The notes under the pieces: generated by a model | Told to the model about the DNA's origin: nothing | What the model saw: only the letters and a program-made list of their open reading frames with translations | The model's database searches: none | Part shown: piece after piece, positions 29,299 through 38,740 of the stretch | Position numbering within the stretch: position 1 is the stretch's first letter | Layout of the letters: the number at the start of each line of letters is the position of its first letter | Translations under genes and position numbers: made by a program | NCBI GenBank assembly: GCA_016946835.1 | Contig: JACVTC010000063.1 | Location: 921,001 to 985,000 of the forward strand | Length of the DNA: 64,000 nt | Origin: Neocallimastix lanati (nom. inval.) | Taxonomy: Eukaryota > Neocallimastigomycota > Neocallimastigomycetes > Neocallimastigales > Neocallimastigaceae | Direction of reading: 5' to 3'

Positions 29299-31090
29299 AT
29301 TTATTTATTTATTATTCAATTATTTATTATTTATTTATTTATTTATTTATTATTCAATTATTTATTATTTATTATTTATTATTTATTCAATTATTTATTA
29401 TTTATTCAATTATTTATTATTTATTATTTATTATTTATTATTTATTATTTATTATTTATTATTTATTATTTATTATTTATTATTTATTATTTATTATTTA
29501 TTATTTATTATTTATTATTTATTATTTATTATTTATTATTTATTATTTATTATTTATTATTTATTATTTATTTATTTATTTATTATTTATTATTTATTAT
29601 TCAATTTATTTATTATTTATTATTTATTATTTATTATTTATTATTTATTATTTATTATATATATTATTTATTATTTATTATTTATTATTTATTATTTATT
29701 ATTTATTATTTATTATTTATTATTTATTATTTATTATTTATTATTTATTATTTATTATTTATTATTTATTATTTATTATTTATTATATATATTATTTATT
29801 ATTTATTATTTATTATTTATTATTTATTATTTATTATTTATTATTTATTATTTATTATTTATTATTTATTATTTATTATTTATTATTTATTATTTATTAT
29901 TTATTATTTATTATTTATTATTTATTATTTATTATTTATTATTTATTATTTATTATTTATTAATAAATACTCTTTATTATTTATTTATTTATTATTTATT
30001 TTTTAATTATTTATATTTTATTATTCATTATATTTGTTATTTAATTATTTATTAATTATTAATTATTATTTATTATTTATTACTATTTATTATTAATTAT
30101 TATTTATTATTTATTTATTATTTATTATTTATCATATAATTATTTAATTATTCAATTATTCAATTATTTATTATTTATTTATTTATTATTCCATTATTTA
30201 TTATTTATTATTTATTATTTATTTATTCAATTATTTATAATTCAATTTTTTTAATTAATTTATTTATCCATATTTATTTTCTTCTTTTTTTAATAAATAT
30301 ATTTATTTATTACCTTTTTAATTTATTTATTTATTTATTTATTTTTATGTAAAATGTTAATAAAATTTTTAATTTATAATAAAATGAAAAAGAAGTTTTA
30401 AGACAGAATAAAAAAGGAAAAGCTAAACCAAAAATAATTTATAATTAAAACAAAAATTAAAAGGAAACCGTAAAAATAAAGATAAAAATAAAAATTATTT
30501 AATTTTTAAATAAAGTATTTACGTATAATAAAATGATGTTTAATAAGTGATATATAAAACTTTTGAAATAAAAACTGTGACAGAAAAAAAGATATATTTC
30601 AAAAATAATATATATATTTATAAAATAAAATAAAATAATATATATTTTAAAATAAAAAAATATTTAAGCATATTAGATGTAAATACTGAAGTAGAAAAAA
30701 AAAAGTACGAATAGAAAAAAAAAAAAGCAAATTAAAATATATTTATAATAAACTGAAATATAACATAATAATACAAGCACATTAAGAAATAAAAATAGCG
30801 GTTGAAAAAAAATACAGATAAACAAAAAAAAAGTTAATAAATTATAAAAATAAAAATGAAAAAAAAAAAATTTTTTTTTAATAAAATATTTAAAAAATTT
30901 TTTTTTAAAATTTTAAATATCAAATCAAAAATTTTATTATTATTATTATTATTATTATATTATTATATATTTATTTATTTAATATTTATTATTCATTAAT
31001 CATAATTTATTATATAATATTTATGGGTTTATTATTTATTTTATTAGTTATCGTTATCACTTATTAATAATTTCTTATTATCTTTTCTTT
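29299..31090. repeat. TTATTATTTA satellite, right of the copia element
   Basis: A dense array of ATTATTTATT units to about 30250, then poorer AT-rich sequence with A-rich runs. It is the complement of the left array (22730-23290), variants included, so the two flanks form an inverted pair around the element. A single TTAATAAATACTCTTTATTA unit at 29958-29980 is the complement of the 47238-48480 array unit. Confidence 0.9.
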
Positions 31091-31319
31091 TTTTGTTGTT
31101 GTTGTTGTAGAATTTGTATATACTTACATATACCTATATGACCATATAAATTTATGCTTGCTCTGAGGTCTGTGATATTCAATATATATGAGATACTGGC
31201 AAATATATTATATTACTCTGGTATATTACTTGTATTTTGCTATACTAGTTGCGGCGTCAACATTCGTTTCAATCTCTTGACAAGGGTAGTACTGAATGAT
31301 ATCCCTAACAGTCACAAAC
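31091..31319. other. Short complex island, unrecognised
   Basis: Sequence of normal complexity between two satellites. A 69-codon frame starts at 31154 but has no recognisable domain, runs into the repeat and is hydrophobic by composition. I do not call it a gene. Confidence 0.4.
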
Positions 31320-31595
31320 AATTTATTATTTATTATTTATTATTTAATTATTCAATTATTTAATTATTCAATTATTTAATTATTCAATTATTTAATTATT
31401 TAATTATTCAATTATTTAATTATTTAATTATTTAATTATTTAATTATTCAATTATTTAATTATTTAATTATTCAATTATTTAATTATTTAATTATTTAAT
31501 TATTTAATTATTTAATTATTTAATTATTTAATTATTCAATTATTTAATTATTTAATTATTTAATTATTCAATTATTTAATTATTTACAATAGTAA
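31320..31595. repeat. TAATTATTCAATTATT satellite
   Basis: Tandem ATTATTTA and ATTATTCA units, related to the short runs at 46495 and 46740. Confidence 0.9.
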
Positions 31596-31778
31596 TTTAA
31601 TGATAGTAATATAATTATAGATTATTACTTTTATATTATTAAAACATAACATATTATATTGTGTATTTTTAATTTTCTATTGCTATTCTTACTTTATTTA
31701 ATTTAATAAAACATGTAATCATCACGAAAATTATAAAAAATAATCCAAATTGAACAATAAAATTGTATAGCTTCCATA

Positions 31779-32016
31779 ATGCCATCACTCTCTGAAGGTC
31801 GATTAGGTGATTTTTACAACAACCCTATTTCGAACAACTTCTTAAGGTTCATTCTTCATTACATCAATCCAAATGCCCGAGAGACGTATGAATTAACTAA
31901 TACGACAGGGGTCAACTGATTTAATAAAAACAAACTATATAACTCTATATGAAATATTAAAACTTGGTACGCTTTATTTTAATCATAACGACTTACTCTT
32001 GATTTTTAATAAAATT

Positions 32017-32060
<44 letters not shown>

Positions 32061-32450
32061 TTAAAAAATTAGGTGTACATTAATCTTAACAAACTTGTAC
32101 TTAAGTAAAAAAAAAAAAAGAAAGAAAAAAAAAGATTAGTAGAAACCTAGAAAAAATAAAATGATACTCTAGCATGTTAAATACTTAAATTCAATAGAGT
32201 AAAACAATAAATAAATTTTCTGGAGAAATAATTAATACCCAATGTATCTAATTCAAGAAAAGCAAATTAAAATAGCTATTCAACAAATATCTAAATTAAT
32301 TTAACAAGCAAGCCTTTTAGAAAATCCAAATAAAAGGATTTAAAATATAATGTTTAATTTTCAATTATTTTTCAATAATCAATAACTATTCGACTAAAAC
32401 AAGATACCGTTGGATATATTAAGAGATCTTAAATTAATCCCTTGAGAAAA
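31779..32450 (+). pseudogene. Decayed unrecognised gene
   Basis: A 46-codon ORF at 31779-31919 has balanced codons and reads MPSLSEGRLGDFYNNPISNN, then FLRFILHYINPNARETYELT. Removing one G from the GGGG at 31908-31911 keeps the frame open through STDLIKTNYITLYEILKLG and FNHNDLLLIFNKIQ to an A tract of about 40 bases. After it, the same strand gives EKQIKIAIQQISKLI, QASLLENPNKRI and NKIPLDILRDLKLIP with interspersed stops. A TATAG acceptor-like site sits six bases before the ATG, so the ATG may be internal to an exon. No family was recognised. The low GC and stops of the second half suggest decay. Confidence 0.45.
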
Positions 32451-32482
32451 ATAGTTTATATTAATTTCAAATTATTTTTATG

Positions 32483-32612
<130 letters not shown>

Positions 32613-33420
32613 TTCATACCAAACTTCATAACACTTCATTTGTACAAAACTTTTAAGCATTTACTTTTTAACTACACAGAATAAAATCATTCTTATAATA
32701 ATGATTTATTATGAAATATCAATTATTTTAAAATAAAATACAATAAATTAAAATTAAAATAAAATATATCTAATAAAATCCATTTGTTATAAAATGTGTT
32801 ATAGCGTCTTTCTCAATTATTATTATATAAATTTTCAATAGAAGTTTATTGTTATTTGTTATTTAATTTAGTTAATAAATCATATCAAGAGTATAAAAAA
32901 AAAAAAATAATAATAAATATCTAATTTTATACTATCGAAATAAAATTTATTCCACAGTAACCATTTTTTTTTTTTTTTTTTGTTACTTCACCCTTAAATA
33001 TATTTATGCATTTTTATGCCGTTTAAAAATTTTATATTAATTAAAGTTATATTTGCATTGTATTACTATTTAGTATAATTAATTATTTGTATAATATCCA
33101 AATTATGTTTGTATTAATGTATTAAATTTTTTAATTCTAGAATACCATAACATTATTATTAATATTTAAGAATTAATCATATATAAATCACTATTGTCAT
33201 ACTCACTATTAAACAACATTTGAATTTAATATTAAATATAGAATTTATCTAATAATTAGAATATTAACTTAATAAATAGTTATAATAAATGACATTATTA
33301 TTCATAATATTGATTACTACTAAATGAAATAATATCTATAAAAAAAAAAAAAATTATTTAACAGAACTCACAATAAATCATGTGATCTGTCATTAATTTT
33401 ATTATTTATAGTATAATTTC
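32613..33420. other. AT-rich spacer
   Basis: No coding signal or larger repeat was recognised, apart from short T and A tracts at 32898 and 32965. Confidence 0.55.
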
Positions 33421-33477
33421 AACAAAACAATTTATTTCTGCTGTATATCATATACAGCAGAAATAAATTGTTTTGTT
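33421..33477. repeat. Perfect 57-bp palindrome (28-bp arms, 1-base centre)
   Basis: Arm 33421-33448 begins AACAAAACAATTTATTTC and ends TGCTGTATAT. Arm 33450-33477 is its exact reverse complement, with C at 33449 between them. It has no mismatches, in unique sequence that is not simple repeat. A transcript would form a 28-bp hairpin with no real loop; in DNA it could extrude a cruciform. Confidence 0.95.
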
Positions 33478-33821
33478 ATACCTGAAAGAGAAATAATTTT
33501 GATAATTGCGAAACAGATAATTATTTTTTCAATTTAATTTTAAAATAATGGATTGAAATTTATTTAATAAAATGCTTTGTCATTATTTGTTTCCAAAAAA
33601 AAAAAAATATATATATATATATATATAATTTTATTATAATTTTATTTATGATATAGTAAAATATGAAGCCATCTCTTTATCGATTTGTAATATATAAATG
33701 TCCTCAAGAAATGTTCATTCCAAAGAGAACGATAGGCAACCCTTATTGCCCTTCTCACTTCTTGTGAAAATTCCCGGAGGGGGTTGACGTTGCTATTTAT
33801 TTATTTATTAATAATAATACG

Positions 33822-33860
<39 letters not shown>
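33478..33860. other. Spacer with a short complex island and poly(A)
   Basis: 33660-33800 is complex and GC-containing. One frame reads MSSRNVHSKENDRQPLLPFS, another KCPQEMFIPKRTIGNPYCPS. Neither is long enough to call. It is followed by an A tract of about 39 bases at 33822. Confidence 0.4.
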
Positions 33861-33863
<3 letters not shown>

Positions 33864-34065
33864 TGGCTTTTTATTTTTTTACTTCTATATTTAAAAAGTA
33901 AGGTAAAATTCATAATTATGACACCATAAAAATAAATATTTGACAGCCTTTTTAATTAATGAACTAATTAATTATTTATCTATTTTTTAATTACCGAATT
34001 AAAAATTTGATAAATTAAATGTTAATATATAAAAGAATTTATTTATTGAATTTGATAAAAAAAAA
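33861..34065 (+). repeat. Dispersed repeat, copy 1
   Basis: Direct copy of 44282-44490. Shared words include TTCATAATTATGACACCATA, AATATTTGACAGC and ATATAAAAGAATTTATTTA. It is preceded by an A tract. Non-coding; the family was not recognised. Confidence 0.8.
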
Positions 34066-34140
34066 AAAAACCTTATAAGCAACCTACCTTCAAGTGACAC
34101 CTATCCTTTTTTTTTTTTTTTTTTATTAACTAGACAATGG

Positions 34141-34254
34141 TAACTAAGAGCAGCATAACGTCAGTATCTCCTAGGGACCGATCAATGAAAAAAAAACTGG
34201 ATGATAGTAACTAAGAGCAGCATAACGTCAGTATCTCCTAGGGACCGATCAATG

Positions 34255-34274
<20 letters not shown>
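34141..34274. repeat. 67-bp tandem duplication
   Basis: Two nearly identical units starting TAACTAAGAGCAGCATAACG at 34141 and 34208, each ending in an A run, the second about 40 bases long. The unit contains TCTCCTAGGGACCGATCAAT and is unusually GC-rich for this window. It is not a tRNA. Confidence 0.95.
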
Positions 34275-34299
<25 letters not shown>

Positions 34300-34300
<1 letters not shown>

Positions 34301-34435
34301 TTTATTTTTTATTTTGGGAGTGTTAATTGTTCCTCTCCTCTCCCCTCCCCTTAAAAAAAAACCTCTTTTATTTTGGGAGTGTTAATTGTTCCTCTCCTCT
34401 CCCTCTCCCTCCCCAAAAAAAAACAGAAACAGAAA
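34300..34435. repeat. 59-bp tandem duplication, pyrimidine-rich
   Basis: Two copies of a unit with ATTTTGGGAGTGTTAATTG followed by TCCTCTCCTCTCCC, starting at 34311 and 34370. It lies just upstream of the candidate exon at 34467. Confidence 0.9.
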
Positions 34436-34466
34436 CAGCTTATTTTTTATTTTTTTTTTTTTTTTA

Positions 34467-34597
34467 GACTCCCTCCTTCTCCTCCTCTCAATCGACAAAG
34501 CGCTTTCTTTGTCGGCCTTTTGAAATTCCTAAGAAGGTGAGATGGACCGAAGATGAGAATTTGACCGAATTGCATTGCAAGCAAAGACAGACGATAA
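34467..34597 (+). CDS. Candidate exon with Myb/SANT-like start motif
   Basis: A long T tract ending in TAG is followed by an open frame reading TPSFSSSQSTKRF, then FEIPKKVRWTEDENLTELHC and KQRQTI before an A run. R-W-T-x-D/E-E is how Myb/SANT repeats usually begin, and the balanced codons and splice-acceptor context support a real exon. The Myb helices should follow, but the frame enters poly(Lys) and then AT-rich sequence. No partner exons were found. It is either a broken gene or an exon of a gene whose other parts are diverged. Confidence 0.35.
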
Positions 34598-34887
34598 AAA
34601 AAAAAAAAAAAAAACAGAAATACAACATCATCCTATCCACCTTCACTTTAAGATCATCGAACGATAAAATTTATATTTTACTCTTTTACTCTATATATAT
34701 ATATATATTTTTTTTTGTGTGGGTGTGTGGGTGTGTGTTTAGGAACAAATGAACGAAATGTTGAAATAGTGGTCCCTGATGATTGTTGGTTTTTTTTTTT
34801 TAGAATGGTAACACCAAACTTTTTTTTTTTAAAAATTTTCAAAACTAGATATAGAGCTTTTTTAGTAGTATAGCAATGTTTAAAAAA

Positions 34888-35260
34888 CTGCTACATCCTA
34901 TCCTATCCTATCCTTCAAACCTACCCACAACTAAAAAAAAAAAAAAATTGCTACATCCTATCCTATCCTATCCTATCCTTCAAACCTATCCAATTATCTA
35001 GACCTACCCTTATCTAAAGCCTCTTTCTTTCTTTTTTTTTTCAGCTCTCCGACGAAAGGCTTCAATTCCTTCCCCTCCCCCTTCTTTACACATACACACA
35101 TACACATATACACATATATACACCATTCACATCATTTACACCATCTATATACATATAAACCATTCACACACATAAACACACACATATACACATATATACA
35201 CCATTCACATCATTTACATTATTTATACACATATACATTCACAAAACATACACTCACCCC
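34888..35260. repeat. Pyrimidine-rich tandem repeats: (TATCC)n block and CACATA block
   Basis: A unit with GCTACATCC(TATCC)n and TTCAAACCTA occurs at 34890 and 34950 (period 60). At 35088-35255 a CACATA/CACACA block has its segment with CACCATTCACATCATTTACA duplicated about 80 bases apart. Almost no G occurs on this strand. Confidence 0.85.
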
Positions 35261-35867
35261 TCCTCCTCCTCTCCCTCCAATGATCCATTCCAATTCAATT
35301 TTCCCCTCCCCTCCTCTCCGAGAAATTGTTATCAAATACATAAATGAATGAATGCAGGAAAAAAAAAATTAAAAAAAAAAAAAAAGGAAGAAGGAAGAAA
35401 AGGGAATAGGATCTACTTCTTTCTTAACTTAACTTTATTTTTTTTTTTTAATTTTTTTTATAATTTTTTTTAATTTTTTTTTAATTTTTTTTAATTTTTT
35501 ATATTTTTATTATTATTATTTTATTATTATTATTATATCCATCAAGATGAATAAAAAAAAAAAAAATTAGTCAACTAGTCAGCTAGCCAACTAGCCAATA
35601 ATACAAATATTATATGATAAAAAAAATTAAAAAAAAAAAAAAAAAGGAAGAAGGAAGAAAACAGAAAACGGACAAACAAATAAAAAAAAAATCATGCCAA
35701 TGTTCAGAATAAGAATTTTTCTTTTCTATTTTTTTAATTTTTTTTCTATTTTTTTTTATTTTTTTAATTTTTTTTTTAAGGGAGAACGGGGAAAGGGAGG
35801 GCCACATCGAATTTTTAAGGAATGAAAAATGAAAATTATGAGTAGGTAGGAAGAATACAAGAAGGAG
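35261..35867. other. Strand-composition switch region
   Basis: Ends the C/T-rich block (TCCTCCTCCTCTCCCTCC at about 35261) and begins the A/G-rich block. A segment with GGAAGAAGGAAGAAAA recurs at 35384 and 35645. T tracts lie between them. No coding sequence was recognised. Confidence 0.5.
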
Positions 35868-36354
35868 GAGATTTACGAGATTTACGAGAGATTTACGAGA
35901 TTTATGAGATTTACGAGAGATTTACAAGATTTATGAGAGATTTACGAGATTTATGAGAGATTTACGAGATTTATGAGATTTATGAGATTTACGAGAGATT
36001 TACAAGATTTATGAGAGATTTACGAGATTTATGAGAGATTTACGAGATTTATGAGATTTATGAGATTTACAAGAGATTTACAAGATTTATGAGAGATTTA
36101 CGAGATTTATGAGATTTACAAGATTTACGAGATTTACGGAAGATTTACGAAATTTATGAGAGATTTACGAGATTTATGAGATTTATGAGATTTACGAGAG
36201 ATTTACAAGATTTATGAGAGATTTACGAGATTTATGAGATTTACAAGATTTACGAGATTTACTGAAGATTTACGAGATTTACGAGAGATTTACGAGAGAT
36301 TTATGAGAGATTTATGAGAGATTTATGAGATTTACGAGATTTATTTATGAGATT
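35868..36354. repeat. GAGATTTAC/GAGAGATTTAC minisatellite
   Basis: About 49 head-to-tail units of 9 or 11 bases (GAGATTTAC, GAGATTTAT, GAGAGATTTAC, AAGATTTAT). Blocks of roughly 80-90 bases repeat with the same order of variants, so there is a higher-order period. The mixed 9/11 lengths rule out a conserved reading frame. Confidence 0.95.
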
Positions 36355-36737
36355 CGTTCATTGGGTTTTTTTTAGAGAGAGAGAGAGAGAGAGAAAGAAA
36401 AAAATTCATCCCTTTCCAAAAAAAAAAAAAAAAAAAAAAAAATGGACCCAAAGACCTTTTCCTTAGAAAAAAAAAAAAAAAAAAAATAGAAAAAAAAAAA
36501 TTATGATTTATCAAGTATACCGATATATATATATATATATATAATTAAGGAAATTTTATTTTTAGTAGTTATCGTTAAAAACTACTAGTAAAGTGAATAA
36601 ATATAAATATATATATATATAAATAAAAGTTTGCATTAATCTTCAAAGTAAATTATAATTGAAAGTGACTCTTCGAGGGCTTTCTTTTTTTTTTTTTTTT
36701 TTAACTATTTCGACTGAAGTGAGCTGAAGTGTTGCCA

Positions 36738-36850
36738 TCAATTTCCTTTTTCATCCTGTTCTTCCTCTTCTTCTTCTTCATCGGAAGATTCATGCATTTC
36801 GGTATCATGAATTGGTTCCGGTTCAGGTTCTTGAAAGTGACAGAAAAAAC
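36738..36850 (-). CDS. Candidate 3'-terminal exon with acidic tail
   Basis: On the minus strand, an acceptor ACAATTTAG is followed by an open frame: FFCHFQEPEPEPIHDTEMHE, then SSDEEEEEEEQDEKGN and TGA at 36738. Codon choice is mixed (GAG, CAG, CCG) and unlike the AT-rich background. An acidic Glu-rich end after an aromatic/Cys/His block looks like a genuine C-terminus. The upstream exons were not found with confidence; a 29-base stretch at 37294-37322 is the best lead but does not fit in phase. Function unknown. Confidence 0.4.
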
Positions 36851-37339
36851 CTAAATTGTATAAAAAGGCATTCACAATAAAATGGAGATGGTAAAAATGT
36901 CATCCTTCAAGAGAAAAAAAAAAAAAAGATTTCCATCCTATAAATGATACAGATATTCCCATAGATTATAAGATAAGAGATGTCTGTATTAGACCCATCC
37001 AATATATTAATGGTGTAATCATAAGATAGGATACTTAGTTTTAGTGAGGAGGAGGAGGAGGCGGGGGAGGGGGAATTATTGGATTTATAAATGCATTTAA
37101 AAAATTATTTTTTTTAAGACCTGTTTAAATCGAATTAACGAAAAATTAATATAATGTAAAAAAAAAAAATTATTATTATTATTTTATATTCATGGAAAAA
37201 TTTAAAAAAAAAGATACTATAGAATAGAAGTAGCTAAATCATTTTTATCATATCAAATTCATATGATAAGATAAAATAATTTTATCGACATACCCTTGTT
37301 CACCAGTAAACCAATTTATTTCCTTAGAGAATAGTTAAG
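36851..37339. other. Complex spacer, possible intron sequence
   Basis: Contains a G-rich stretch (GGAGGAGGAGGAGGCGGGG at about 37048) and moderately complex sequence. If the exon at 36738 is real, its intron and earlier exons should be here. Confidence 0.35.
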
Positions 37340-37530
37340 GTTAATGGGGGAGGGGGAATGTTAGAATCTGTGAAATAGATGAAAAATACGTTTCTCAGTT
37401 GTATTGAAACATCGGGCAATATATAATTGAAGGTATAATGTATAATCCACCATGTAAAAATGTAAAGGCATTAAAATTTTTAGGATAATTAAGTGCTAGT
37501 AAACTCTTTATCATGAAATATATTAGTTAA
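37340..37530 (+). pseudogene. Short decayed coding stretch, unrecognised
   Basis: One frame reads NVRICEIDEKYVSQLY, NIGQYIIEGIMYNPPCKN, VKALKFLG and LSASKLFIMKYIS with one TGA and one TAA in about 65 codons. Protein-like, but no family was recognised. Confidence 0.3.
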
Positions 37531-38140
37531 AGTTGACATAACTATAAACCTGTAAATGTCTGACTCTTTGCCATCATTAATATTATAATTATGTCTTCAG
37601 TGTGAGAGAGATGAAAGTAGATGGTTTTAAAGTTAACCGTACGAATAAATCATTAGTATATATACGTAATGATTATACTAAGAATTATTAGAATTGAATA
37701 TTATTATTATTATTGTTGTTGTTGTTATTAATTTAAAAAAAAAAAAAAGATATATGTCACAGTCACTTCATATGTATTTAAAGACATAACCTTTATCACT
37801 ATTGATATTATTATTTATTGACTATTAATTATTTTTTATTAATTATTTAATTATTATCTATTTATTTATTAATTATTTAATTATTATTTAATTATTTAAT
37901 TATTATTTAATTATTTAATTATTTAATTATTATTTAATTATTTAATTATTATTTAATTATTTAATTATTATTTAATTATTTAATTATTATTTAATTATTT
38001 AATTATTTAATTATTATTTAATTATTTAATTATTTAATTATTATTTAATTATTTAATTATTATTTAATTATTATCTATTTATTTATTAGTTATTATTTAT
38101 TTTATTAATTATTATTTTATTATTTTATTATTTATTAGTA
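37531..38140. repeat. Spacer ending in ATTATTTAATTATTTAATT satellite
   Basis: Unremarkable to 37850, then a tandem array of ATTATTTAATTATTTAATT units to about 38095. Confidence 0.8.
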
Positions 38141-38262
38141 TCCGGTGGAATTCTTAATGATGGATGGGAGAATAGAAGGTTTCCACAATATTATATTAGC
38201 TCAACCACCTATCCCATCCACCCACCACACCACATCTGGTATACAAAGAGTAAAGATTTGTG
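38141..38262. other. Complex island, coding on an unknown strand or not at all
   Basis: About 120 bases of normal complexity between AT repeats. The plus strand reads VSGGILNDGWENRRFPQYYI; the minus strand reads SQIFTLCIPDVVWWVDGIGG. Both are short and unrecognised. TTATTAG just before it could be a splice acceptor. Confidence 0.25.
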
Positions 38263-38705
38263 AGAAAAAAAAAAATTATATATATAATCTATATATATAA
38301 TATTCATTTCAATTTATTATCTATATGCTATATATGTCATTAAAATACTAATAATAAGATTATTATTATCGTTATTATAATTATTAAATAAATTATAATT
38401 CATCTTTTTTATATCATCCTTTTTATATCATAATTTATATATCATAATTTATATATAAATATATAATTAATTATATAAATGATAAAATGGAAAATTATCA
38501 TATATACTTTAATCTTTAAATGATTTTTTAAATAGTTTTATAAATATATATATTTAAATTTCTTTTATCCTAACCTTAAACAATAAAATATAATCATAAT
38601 AAAAAAAATATAATAAAATAAAAGTAAAATAAAAATAAAATAAAATAGAAAAAAAATAATAATATTAAAAATTATGAATAAAAATTATATTAAAATCACA
38701 TTTAA

Positions 38706-38740
<35 letters not shown>

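Noticed and set aside
31154-31363. 69-codon hydrophobic ORF
   Set aside because: Runs into satellite, no domain, no codon bias or splice signals.
34141-34274. Duplicated tRNA or small RNA gene
   Set aside because: The 67-bp unit has no cloverleaf, no B box and ends in a variable A run.
37294-37322. 29-base exon EINWFTGEQG with acceptor CTCTAAG and donor GTATGT, upstream of the acidic exon
   Set aside because: Both splice sites look good, but joining it to 36850 puts the acidic tail out of frame; an alternative donor GTGAAC fits the phase but is weak.
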